Below, one piece after another: positions 32,036 to 42,855 of a stretch of DNA of 64,000 nucleotides. The first letter of the stretch is position 1. Every line of letters starts with the position of its first letter. The notes under the pieces were generated by a model. It did no database searches, was not told the DNA's origin, and saw only the letters and a program-made list of their open reading frames with translations. The position numbers and the translations under genes were made by a program. The DNA is from Bos javanicus. Its lineage: Eukaryota > Chordata > Mammalia > Artiodactyla > Bovidae. Location of the stretch: assembly GCF_032452875.1 (NCBI RefSeq), contig NC_083883.1, forward strand, positions 59,332,698 through 59,396,697. Reading direction: 5' to 3'.

Positions 32036-32357
32036 TGTATGAAGCAGACCCCCTCTAGATGGAAACTGCTGACCACAAGAACATAGAGCCCAGGCTAGTT
32101 AAAACCAGAAGGTAGATGATGCTTGAAACTTCACTTTGATGCCAATCAATCCAAGCACTGTCCATGAGCTGATCACACCCTGCTCCTTGAACACTGTAAA
32201 ACTTCTCACTACCCCCTCCAGGGTGGGTCAAACAGTCTCGAGGGCATGAGGCCACTGTGGCCCCCTTTGCCTGGCAAAGCAATTAACAGATATTCTTCTC
32301 TACTCTGCCCCAAACCCTGTCTTTGTGTTTCTATTAGGCATCTGTGAACAGAGGCCA
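32036..32357 (+). mobile_element. ERV-type solo LTR, family not decided
   Basis: It starts near 'tgtatgaagcagacccc'. It contains 'gccaatcaatccaagcac' and 'gtctcgagggcatgaggcca', and 'cctttgcctggcaaagcaat' precedes a C/T-rich U5-like end 'gtgtttctattaggca'. The layout (U3, R around the 'gcaat' box, U5) fits a retroviral LTR. No internal coding region follows. Confidence 0.65.
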
Positions 32358-32929
32358 GATTTCAGCAACAATTTGAAGCCCACGCTTTTTCTTCTCACCG
32401 CCCTGCTCATATGGAACTTCCTCAAATAAGCTCTTGTAATATAACGCTGAGCTTCCTTAGCTCCACAAAGCAGCTCTGAAGGTGGGAATCTCCTATTGTT
32501 AGAACAGATCAGTGCAAACATTTTTTTTAACAACGGCCAAGTTTTAAAAATTTAATATTTTAGGCAAAATCCTGTCAATATTACAGAAAGAGCAGTGCTT
32601 GGTGGGCAAATGCACATCACTCTCAGATGCAGGCACTATGGAACTGTACCCTGAATCATCATGAGGAGAGTCTCAATTCATGCACTGATAACTTGATGTT
32701 TTTCAGACTCTGGGAATAACCACCACACGAATGTATGAAGTAAGGAAAATATAACTTCACATGCACAGAGTAGAGGCAAAGCACAGTTGATCAACACTGT
32801 GATAGGCTTTACTAGAGAAAAGAAAAACACCTAGAATCATCTGATGTTTAAGTAACCAGAAATATTTTGAGAAGTTGATTCTGATCCAGAGAAATAAGAT
32901 CTAAGAGTGGATGTTAAATAGTAATCATC
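32358..32929. other. unique non-coding DNA
   Basis: No repeat or gene is recognised apart from a T-run at about 32521-32528. Confidence 0.45.
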
Positions 32930-33085
32930 AGTGTTTAGATAATTGAATTTAGTCTCTTTGAGACTCAATTTTCAAATCTACAAAATGTGAGAATAGAAAT
33001 AATGTGTACATATCATATGATCAGGTTGTAGCACACATCTGGTTCCTAATAAACAATAGCTATTAAATAATTACTATCACTGTTG
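32930..33085 (+). mobile_element. MIR relic
   Basis: 'gactcaattttcaaatctac', 'aaaatgtgagaatagaaata' and 'ctggttcctaataaacaata' follow the MIR core and tail. Confidence 0.6.
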
Positions 33086-33339
33086 TTCATTGTCCTGACT
33101 CTTCCCTATTTTATCATATAAAAATTTAATTCAAATATTCTGTAAGAGGATATAATGAAAATTATCCAATCACCAGTTTAATTTCTCTTTTATAGTTACA
33201 CAGAGAATTGTAATTCCACACCAGAAATAAGCACCCTTTCAAATTATCCTTTAAAATAACTTGTTGCGAGCATACATAAATTCACTCCATGTATAATACT
33301 CTTTCAATTGACTTAGAGATGGGAAGGCAGACTTGTTAG

Positions 33340-34180
33340 AGGGGGAAAAAAATCTATAAAGGCTACACTCATTCATCCACTAGATATTTATGGAGGAATG
33401 TCTCCAGAATCAATGCAAAGTACAATAATTGCCCTAAGAGTTTTGAGTAAAATGCTATGGGATTATAAAGAGAAATAACACAGTCAAGTTTGTTAATTAG
33501 AAAAATGTGAATTCAAAAGAGGGAGAATTCCTTTCCAATACTTTATGGGACTGGGGGAGGGGAAATGAATGATGGGGAAGAAAGTATAGCATACAGAGAT
33601 ACTCTGCAAAGGAGGTAGTTTCCAGTTGAACCTTAAAGGAGAAGGCAGATTTCAACATGGGAAGCAAGAGTTTTCTACATAAAAAGATAGAACCAAAAAT
33701 TCTAGGTGACTGTGGGAAGTAGTAAATAAGTTTGTTTTGATGAGGAAAAGAGTATATAAAAGTGAATATTTGATTTGCTATTGGACAGGTAGGTAATAGA
33801 GAGCTCACATATTACCTGAGCATTTTGAACCTATTTGTTAGATACTGATGTCCTTAACACCCTTAATGGAGCAGAGATATGATCGGAAATGGGCATTTTG
33901 TAACTTGAGGGTGTAGCCTGTGTTGGTGGGAATGGAAACAGAAGGGCCATGTAGGAGGCTTGGTCATCATCTAAGTGAAAGGAAAATGAATGATCAGCTA
34001 GCCAGGAGAGAGTGAGGTGGGAAGGGAGTGAAAGATAAGAAGGAAGAGCCAGGAGATGTTGTGGTCCAAGGATGCCCAAGAAAATCTTCTGGTAGTAACA
34101 AGAATAAGGAGCACAGAACAAAGAGTAGACTCATCTGGAGGAATTGCTATGCTTAGTTTGGGATGCAAAGAGATGCCCAC
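33340..34180 (+). mobile_element. old mammalian repeat, family not named (long copy)
   Basis: 'atccactagatatttatgga', 'ctgcaaaggaggtagtttcc', 'gttgaaccttaaaggagaag', 'ggagcagagatatgatcgga' and 'ggccatgtaggaggcttgg' match, in order, the same repeat family as 20450-20840. This is its longest copy in the window. Confidence 0.5.
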
Positions 34181-34378
34181 CATACAAATGAAAACAAAAC
34201 ACCCTTAGTTTAGAAGAAAGCTTGACCTCGGAGATAGGAAATAGTATTCTGCAAAAGGTAATGGTTTTTAGCCTTGAGAAAACTCAGATTACTAAGGGAA
34301 CTACAACGAGAAAGAAAAAGAGGAGACAGGCAGGCTCTAGGCAGCAACGTCTGATTTCATAGAGGTAGTTCATGCCTT

Positions 34379-34513
34379 GGAGAAGGAAATGGCAAGCCAC
34401 TCCAGTGTTCTTGCCTGGAGAATCCCAGGGACGGGGGAGCCTGATGGGCTGCCATCTGTGGGGTCGCGAAGAGTCGGACACGACTGAAACGACTTAGCAG
34501 CAGCAGTAGCAGC
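34379..34513 (+). mobile_element. BOV-A2 single unit
   Basis: 'gagaaggaaatggcaagcca' to 'cgacttagcagcagcagtag', ending in an (AGC)n-type tail. A well-kept copy. Confidence 0.9.
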
Positions 34514-34624
34514 AAGAGTAGACTAACAAGGGTAGTCTGAGAAATAGAAGGAAACTGAAACTTGTCCATTGTCTCTAGTCTTTGAAAATGAGGAAGGCAG
34601 AGCTATTTTACAGGCCAAGATCTA

Positions 34625-34915
34625 ACAGAAAGCTGTTGCTTTTGCCAATGCTGTTTCTGTCTAGAATGCCTACCTCACCTCCACTTTCCTCCATCTATCC
34701 AAGTCCAATTAAACTATGAGGCTCACTGTGAACGCTACCTCCTCTGTGAAACCATCCTAAGCCAGGTCCTAAGAAAAAGTGATCTTGTCCTCTCTCTGTT
34801 ACAGGAATTCTCAGTCTACATTATCATGTAGACTTGCTTCCAGTCATGTGATCATATGGTAGACTTTCTCCAAATGCTTGTTGATGGGAGCAGGGCCAGG
34901 ATTGAAGGCATAAGA
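34625..34915 (+). mobile_element. L2 LINE 3' region
   Basis: 'ttctgtctagaatgcctacc', 'gtgaacgctacctcctctgt', 'gaaaccatcctaagccagg' and 'ctccaaatgcttgttgatgg' match the L2 ORF end and 3' UTR. Confidence 0.65.
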
Positions 34916-35055
34916 GAAGGAGCTAGTCTTGGCCAGTAGGAAAGATAACTTTTATTCTAATATAGGAGACAAGGGAAGTCTTCTATGCTTAGTATCTAGG
35001 GTTGATAGGCTTTTCAAGGGCTTCCATAATATTTGGGACCAAAAAACAAACCAAA

Positions 35056-35071
35056 AAAAAAAAAAAAAATC
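35056..35071. repeat. A-run
   Basis: An uninterrupted A stretch preceded by 'aaaaaacaaacc'. No element is recognised upstream. Confidence 0.85.
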
Positions 35072-35114
35072 CCTCCAAAATGTGAAAAAATGAAAAGGAA
35101 AAATAATAAATGTT

Positions 35115-35811
35115 TCAGTTAAGTTCAGTTCAGTCACTCAGTCGTGTCCGACTGTTCGCGACCCCATGAATCACAGCATGCCAGGCCTCCCTGTCCATCA
35201 CCAACTCCCGGAGTTCACCCAGACCCACGTCCATCAAGTCAGTGATGCCATCCAGCCATCTCATCCTCTGTCGTCCCCTTCTCCTCCTGCCCCCAATCCC
35301 TCCCAGCATCAGCGTCTTTTCCAATGAGTCAACTCTTCACATGAGGTGACCAAAGTACTGGAGTTTCAGCTTCAGCATCATTCCCTCCAAAGAAATCCCA
35401 GGGCTGATCTCCTTCAGAGTGGACTGGTTGGATCTCCTTGCAGTCCAAGGGACTTGCAAGAGTCTTCTCCAACACCATGGTTCAAAAGCATCAATTCTTC
35501 GGCGCTCAGCTTTCTTCACAGTCCAACTCTCACATCCATACATGACCACTGGAAAAACCATAGCCTTGACTAGATGGACCTTTGTTGGCAAAGTAATGTC
35601 TCTGCTTTTGAATATGCTATCTAGGTTGGTCATAACTTTCCTTCCAAGGAGTAAGTGTCTTTTAATTTCATAGCTGCAATCACCATGTGCAGTGATTTTG
35701 GAGCCCCCCAAAATAAAATCTGACACTGTTTCCACTGTTTCCCCATCTATTTCCTATGAAGTGATGGGACCGGATACCATGATCTTTGCTTTCTGAATGT
35801 TGAGCTTTAAG
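35115..35811 (-). mobile_element. BovB LINE 3' fragment, antisense
   Basis: About 700 bp from the 3' terminus ('agttaagttcagttcagtca') to 'gaatgttgagctttaagt'. Low divergence marks it as younger than the copies at 24.9 and 30.3 kb. The frame is split near 35.34 kb. The 'aaatgtt' word on both sides is a weak candidate duplication. Confidence 0.95.
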
Positions 35812-36950
35812 TATCTACAAATGTTATTATATCAAATAGTCTGAGAAAATTCAAGTTCTCTCTTTGATAATCATACATAAATGTGATTTCATGTGAGGTA
35901 TGGTACATTAAATACATATATAATAGACAAACAGGTTTGATATGGTTTGAGGTGGTATATCCACCTCAAAGAGTAGGCATGCCCAGAAACCAGGAATGCC
36001 TGAACCCATCCTGAGAGAAGGCCACCAGAGGAATTTTGAAGTGGAGAGGACAGAAGTAACAATGCCTACTTTACAGGCCATCTATGCAGGCTTGTATTTC
36101 ACATACATCATTAAAATAAAGGTGTGATGTTACTGTAAAGACTGAGAAATTAATCCCATACAAATGTTCTCTTTCTGAGCCTGGTTACTACTTCCGACTC
36201 ATCCTTGTTTCATTTGCAGCAAAGACAGGGAGGCTGGTCTACCAATCAAGACTTTGACCTTCGGGAGCAAAGATTAGCATCTGTGATCCTGGCAATCTAG
36301 TGATCTCAGCCCAAACCTTACAAAGAAGTACTTGATTATGATAAAAATTGCAATTATTAATAAAGAAATATAGACAAAACAAGCTACATAGAATAGCCAC
36401 AAAGCATAATTATGATATTTTCAGAAACAAGCTACCACTTGCCAGACAACTCACTAGGCGACTTTCAGCCTGTGGTAAATCTATACACTTAGCTTTGCTG
36501 TCTTTATAAAATACATTAACAAAGTAATAGCAATATGGCTGCTGAAAAGATGCAATGTCTGGATGAAGCCCTAAGGGAATTTTATAAAGTAAAGCAATCA
36601 AATGAAGATAAACAGTGCCCTTTCCCTTAAAAAAACTGCTATGGAGTTTTTTTTTTTTTTTTATTAATTTCCAATTTTAAAATTATTAAAAATGGGACTA
36701 CATGCACAAAATATATCTCATTTATAAAAATGACAGCCTCAAATCCCATTTCAAGCCTAATTTTCAATACATGAAAGTTGTTCATGAGCATCAGTCATAT
36801 TAGGATATTCTTATTAAAATTACCACAGTCTGTGGTGAAAATTAGCTTTCTAAAGTATCCCATAGGTGCAAAAATTTAAGTTTTAAAATTAGCATTCAAT
36901 TTTCTGAAATATATTGCTGGGTTTCCTAAGACTGTGCTTTGGAATAAAAT
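35812..36950. other. AT-rich unique DNA
   Basis: No repeat family or gene is recognised. There is a T-run at about 36648-36662. Confidence 0.5.
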
Positions 36951-37928
36951 CAGATCAGATCAGTCTCTCAGTCGTGTTCGACTCTTTGTGACCCCATGGA
37001 CTGCAGCACTCCAGGCCTCCCTGTCCATTGCCAACTCCCAGAGTTCACTCAAACTCATGTCCATTGAGTTGGTGATGCCATCCAACTGTCTCATCCTCTG
37101 TCGTCCCTGTCTCCTCCTACCTTCAATCTTTCCCAGCATCAGGGTCTTTTCAAATGAGTCAGTTCTTCGCATCAGGTGGCCAAAGTATTGGAGTTTCAGC
37201 TTCATCATCAGTCCTTCCAATGGATATTCAGGACTGATTTCCTTCAGAACTGACTGGATCTCCTTGCTGTCCAAGGGACTCTCAAGAGTCTTCAACACCA
37301 TAGTTTAAAAGCATCAATTCTTCGGTGCTCAGCTTTCTTTATAGTCCAACTCTCACATCCATACATGACTAGGGAAAAACCAGTTTTGACTAGATGGACC
37401 TTTGTTGGCAAAGTAATGTTTCTGCTTTTTAATATGCTGTCTAAGTTTGTCATAACTTTTCTTCCAAGGAGCAAGCGTCTTTTAATTTCATGGCTATAGT
37501 CACCATCTGCAATGATTTTGAAGCACCCCAAAATAAAGTCTCTCACTGTTTCCACTGTTTCCCCATCTATTCCCATGAAGTGATGGGACCAGATGCCATG
37601 ATCTTAGTTTTCTGAATGTTGACCTTTAAACCAACTTTTTCACTCTCCTCTTTCACTTTCATCAAGAGGCTCTTTAGTTCTTTTTCCCTTTCTGCCATAA
37701 GGGTGATGTCATCTGCATATCTGAGGTTATTGATATTTCTCTCAGCAATCTTGATTCCAGCTTGCACTTCATCCAGCCCAGCGTTTCTCATGATGTACTG
37801 TGTATATTAAGTTAAATAAGCAGGGTGACAATATATATAGGACATACGTACTCCTTTCCCGATTTGGAAGCAGTCTGTTGTTCCATGTCCAGTTCTATCT
37901 ATTGCTTCCTGACCTGCATATAGATGCA
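36951..37928 (-). mobile_element. BovB LINE 3' fragment, antisense, reaches the RT domain
   Basis: About 980 bp. Reading from the right (5') end, it covers the segment with 'atctgcatatctgaggttat' (antisense of the YADD box region) to the 3' terminus at 'cagatcagatcagtctctca'. A 74-residue sense frame (37567-37791) keeps the 'NLRYADDITL' box, so the palm motif is intact but isolated. Confidence 0.95.
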
Positions 37929-39499
37929 GTTCTTAATAGAATTATATGATAATTTTATATTCCATATCTGAGATTGATTCAGTTTCTCTACATAAGCATC
38001 TTTCTCTCTGATTATTTAAAATGAAAAATCTCACTGATGTTTTATTGCTGTATCTCTAAGAAGAGAAACACAGAGGCAACTGCCTTCCCTGGCTGGCCAT
38101 CAACCGCTGCCACATTCTTTTCACATTTTCCTTAAGAAATTGCATTTATGAAAATCAGCAGTCATGGGGGTAGGTATTATAGGAATCTGAGATGAGGAGA
38201 CAAAGATAAAGTTTGAAACCAATGGTCATTTCAAAGGGCAAATATAAGGCCGGGCTTAATTTTTGTTTTAAAACCAGGCATTTTCTCAACCTCTTGTGTA
38301 TTGTCCTAGATATAAAGCTGTGCCTTGGAATATCTCCCTTCCCTGAAACCACACCAAAGAATCAAGAATACATGTCAGCTTCTTCAGACTACTGTGGAGT
38401 TGGCAAAGGGGCGGCAGTCATGCAGAGTGACAGGGAGAGTCAGGCTGGCAGTCTGTAATTGCCCCATTTGCACTTTAATGGTTCTCTCTGTTGACTTCCA
38501 TTTTGCAGAACTTCTTTTAATGATCAACAGGCTATATACAAGGTACTTACTGTGCTTTTAAAACTTTTAAAACTACTTAGAGCCACTTACACATTTGGGA
38601 AGAATTCCATTTGCAGGGACCACGCTACAACATTAGTTGGGTGAATATGCATTTTAAAGATTACACATTAATGAGACCAAGTAAAATTTGGTAATTTGAA
38701 CAACTGACCAGACATGCAAATGCTGGGACTCTATGTACAAAAGAAAGTTCTTAATTGGGTCATTGATTTGCATAATTAAAGCAATTCCCTTGGTGTTCTG
38801 CTTTAGTCTGACCATAAAATTCACTAGACCATGGAAAAGGGTCTAAGTGTCAATCAGAATGATGACAGATCTTAACCCTTTCCCTGTCCAAATTGTACCT
38901 GCAGGTTATTTGGTTATTTCCCTGTGATGTACCCAGTATACTAGATCACTGAGGATTTTTCTCTTACTTTTAGTTTGGGGAAACACAGAGTCAGAGTCAC
39001 AAGTTTTGAGTCTTGATTTCTTGACTACACTCATTGAACTCAGGAAAAGAGTGTGGAAGGGAGGCCAAAAGAGTGGACCATGTAGAAGTTAAGAGAATAT
39101 ATTTTTGATCTAAAGTTTGTGGCTACTGGGCTGTGTAACTCTCATCAGTCATGTCCCCTTCTCCATCCCTCAGAAGACCTTAGGTAGAATGACCAGAGGT
39201 ACCAAAGTGAGGGCCAAGGGAAAGGATCTGGATTAGATAAAATCACTTCCTAAAGCCTGAATGTGGCTGAGCTCATCAGAGTGGGTTTGGAGAACCCTGC
39301 TCAAGTATCAGAATGAATCATATGAAAAGTACGTTTTCTCTGAGAAAACAAGTGGCCATTTTATATGGTTCAATTTAGTTATAAAATGTGTTTTACTGGA
39401 GTTTCCTAACTGGGTCTTAGAGGTTCAGATGCTGATCTCCTTCAATACATTTTCTCAATGTATGTTGGTTTTAAATAACAACTTTATAAGTAAAAGCTG
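37929..39499. other. repeat-poor unique stretch with a candidate conserved segment
   Basis: Within about 38580-38830 there are octamer words 'atgcaaat' (38714-38721) and 'atttgcat' (38766-38773), the latter overlapping 'taattaa' (38773-38779). The composition suggests a POU/homeodomain-type regulatory segment, but this is inference from words alone. No coding evidence. Confidence 0.45.
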
Positions 39500-39595
39500 G
39501 TATAGCATTTGATAGCTTATGAATTGCTTCAACACATTTAATCTGATTGAATCCTCACAGCCTTATCAGAAAAAACCCCATTATCATTTCTGGGC
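39500..39595 (-). mobile_element. MIR relic, short (antisense)
   Basis: 'cacatttaatctgattgaat', 'cctcacagccttatcag' and 'ccccattatcatttctg' fit the antisense MIR tail. Confidence 0.5.
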
Positions 39596-39659
39596 TCCCA
39601 ACACATGGTACTATACTATTTGCTCTCCTTTTCATGGTCCATTCCTTCTCTAACTTCCT

Positions 39660-40170
39660 AACAGGCTTTCTGTGTTGGCTGCTTGTTTAAGGGTGAGCAT
39701 TTCTCAAGGCCCAAGCCTCATTTCTCTTCTCTATCCCAGAAACATCATCCATTTTTCCACTGATGACCACATTTTTATCTCCTACCTGGACCTTTTCTCT
39801 AAACTCTACTTCCACTATTCAAACTGCCAGATGGACACCTGCTACTTAATTTTGCAGCCTGACCTCAAACTCAACTACTTTATAACTGAATTCATCATTT
39901 CTTTCCCCTCCTCCCTTCAACCCTTGTGGTTCTTCCATCTGACTTTTGTACTCCATTAATAGTATCGTCCTTCTCACAGGAACCGAAATTCAGTATGCGC
40001 ATCATCCTGGACTCCTCTTTCTCCCTTTTCTTCTATATTTCATCAGTTGCCAAGGTTTTCTCATCATTTCTTAATAATTTCTCTCCAGCCACAGGGTCAG
40101 AAAATAGAGACAATCACAAGATAATTTACCCCTTATTATCTGAATGCACTCTTACTTCTCTAGCCCAAGG
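39660..40170 (-). mobile_element. old mammalian repeat, antisense, family not named
   Basis: 'tgatgaccacatttttatct', 'ctccttttctctaaactct'-like text, 'aactgccagatggacacct', 'cctcaaactcaacta' and 'atcatcctggactcctcttt' resemble the antisense of an abundant old mammalian repeat. The match is diverged. Confidence 0.45.
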
Positions 40171-40240
40171 AAGACACTGATGAATTTCCCCATGTTCCAT
40201 AACATTTGTGCCCTTTGAGTGGTAGAGTGAAAAAATGCAA

Positions 40241-40442
40241 GTGTTAGTCACTCAGTCGTGTCCGACTCTTTACACCCCCATGGACTGTAGCCCACCAGGC
40301 TCCTCTGTCCATAGTATTTCCCAGGCAAGTACTGGAGTAGGTTGCCATTTCCTTCTCCAGGGGATCTTCCTGATCCAGGGGTTGAACTGGGTCTCCTGCA
40401 TTGCAGGCAGATTCTTTACCGTCTGAGACACGAGGGAAGCCC
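40241..40442 (-). mobile_element. Bov-tA SINE, antisense
   Basis: 'gtgttagtcactcagtcgtg', 'agtactggagtaggttgcc', 'gtctcctgcattgcaggcag' and 'cgagggaagcccc' are the antisense landmarks. Confidence 0.93.
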
Positions 40443-40962
40443 CTTCAAATTCAAGAGCATCAGGTAAAAAAATAAGCAGACAAAGCCTTCCCTGGGGGCT
40501 GTTTAGCTTGGGGCTGCTGGGTTGGGGAACTGAGGTAGAGAGGGGCTTTTGGACAGTTAACTTGGGGAATCCAGACTTTAAATTCACAACACTAAATAAA
40601 CGGGAGACCCCAAGGAATTCCAAGGAAGTATACAGAATTACAGAGGAAGATTGATTTGGCTCTGAGATCCTAATTTCTTGCAATTTCAAACATTATTTTA
40701 GCCCTCAAGACAAAGAAAGTGATACATTGCAACTGTCAGAACAACAACAAAGCAGCCCCTATTTCATTTTTGTTTCTATTTCTTCTTCCTGAGTAGAAGT
40801 ACAGGTAAACATTGCTAATTTCAGACTAGGTTGATGAGAAAGATAATGTAGAGATTTAAATAAGTAAACTAATTTAATTAGATGATTGGGAACAATGCAA
40901 ACATGACCATAGAGAAAGACACAGCAGAGAAAGAGTGGTCACCAAGGAGATGCTCCATACCT
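40443..40962. other. unique non-coding DNA
   Basis: No repeat or gene is recognised. Confidence 0.5.
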
Positions 40963-41166
40963 TTCAGTTCAGTCCAGTCCAGTCGCTCAGTCGTGTCCAA
41001 CTCTTTGTGACCCCATGAATTGCAGCATGCCAGGCCTCCCTGTCCATCACCAACTCCCAGAGTTCACTCAAACTCACGTCCATCGAGTCGGTGATGCCAT
41101 CCAGCCATCTCATCCTCTGTCTTCCCCTTCTCCTCCTACCCCCAATCCCTCCCAGCATCAGGGTCT
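40963..41166 (-). mobile_element. BovB LINE 3' tip, antisense
   Basis: About 200 bp of the BovB 3' end, near consensus ('ctcagtcgtgtccaactctt', 'catctcatcctctgtcttcc', 'ccctcccagcatcagggtct'). Strongly 5'-truncated and young. Confidence 0.95.
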
Positions 41167-41394
41167 GGGTCTCAGCAATTTGTTGTAAAATTATTATAAT
41201 AATCAAGTTATACATATAATGTATGTAAAGATTAAGTCAGGGGACACAAGCCTGATGCATCCATTAGGGACAGCAATGATGTTTCAGATGTCAAAACCAT
41301 CCATGTCCAAGTGATGTTTGTAAGCTCTACACACTGACACTTTATTCCCAAAGGGATGATAGAGCAGTGAGGTTCAGACAGGCTTGGAGTTGTG

Positions 41395-41610
41395 CTTTTC
41401 CATCACCAATTGCCATATTACTTCATTTTTAGGTTTCAGCTTCTTTATCTCTACAACAAGGGGATTAATGATGATGTCTACCTCATAAGTTGTAAGGATT
41501 TAGTGAAATAATGCATGGAAAGCACTTAGCTTTAGTAGACTTTAGTAAGAATCCAATTACTCATAACTTTATCATCATAGTGTTATTATCCTGTTTTCAT
41601 GTAAATGTGC
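41395..41610 (+). mobile_element. MIR relic
   Basis: 'tttcagcttctttatctcta', 'ctacctcataagttgtaagg' and 'aataatgcatggaaagcact' are MIR core and tail landmarks. Confidence 0.7.
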
Positions 41611-42749
41611 ACTGAGAAATAAAGTCAAGCTGAGGAGAGTGCTATTGTTAGGCAAATACTCATACTTCTTAACCTACAGTGAATTGGTAATAGTTTTAGC
41701 AGGTGAGTGCAGAGCTCTTTTGTGTTTAAGCACAATAATTTAGTGTGTTTGAAAAACCCACAATAACTTTCAGCAAATTATTATTCATTATGGTATATTA
41801 CATGATGGAATACTCTAACAAAAGCATGCTTGTCAGTCCTAAGCCTTAGGGTGAGTCTCATTTGATTCAAAGAGCCATGGTTGGTGTCCAGCTAAACCAG
41901 GTCTCCTCAATCTCTATGATAGAAATGCCACTGGTTCCCAAGGAGAAGACAAGAAGATTAATGCCTCAACATACCTACTTGAACTACTAAAAAGTTATTC
42001 AAAGGGCAGCCCAATAGGATGCTTTTAATCCAGGAAGGGGGAAGGGGCCCTTTTGTATATTCTTCTCATGAGATGGAAGGCATGGAGGATTCTCTTTTCA
42101 GGGAGAGTGTTATAACACCAACATACTGATCATCCAGTACATAAGCAAGGTATGGGAGAGGAGACCATAAGACTTCAATATCTCACAAGGAAAAGGCTTA
42201 TAAGAGGTTAAAGAACTTTTTTCAAATTATAAATACATTTATATTATTATTGTTTATCCCAGAGATCAGAATTTGTTAAAGTTAAATGAACAGTTAATGG
42301 GCTACTTTATGTTTTATCTTTGTATCTTTGTATCATCATTAAATTAGAGAGTTGTCTCTTAAGGATGCTGGAAGGCAAGATGGTTTCAGTTTTTTGTATT
42401 TATTGTTATTGTTCTTTCATTAATATCCAATGAATTACTCCTAAAGAATTAACAAAGGCACTGATGATACCAGGTTCCTCTTTTCCACTCTCTCAAGTGT
42501 AGAAAACAGTATTTTTTGGAAACCTTTTTTTTTTTTTTCCCCAAACTCATTTCTTTGATCTTCATTTGGCCTCAAATTGATCCCTCCCCACCCTCCAATG
42601 AACATTAGAAGGAGGAGGAGGCTGGAGAGGAAGTGAGAAGGTTGGAAGAATATCATGGTATTCACAGCCTTTCCCTACTCGTGCCTAGCACTAGAGGAAG
42701 GAGCTTCAATACATAACCAAGACAACACCACACCTCTCATTCCTTTGTC
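41611..42749. other. unique AT-rich DNA
   Basis: No family or gene is recognised. There is a T-run at about 42526-42538. Confidence 0.5.
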
Positions 42750-42853
42750 CTTTTATATACAACTGCTTAAATTAGCTTTATGTTCCCAGAAGATAGAAAT
42801 AAGGTCTATTTTCAAACTGTGTTCAGGATCTAGCACCTTGCTTAATCAATGTT
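42750..42853 (+). mobile_element. L2 LINE 3' end
   Basis: 'atgttcccagaagatagaaa', 'aaggtctattttcaaactg' and 'gatctagcaccttgcttaat' match the L2 terminal module. Confidence 0.55.
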
Positions 42854-42855
42854 AA

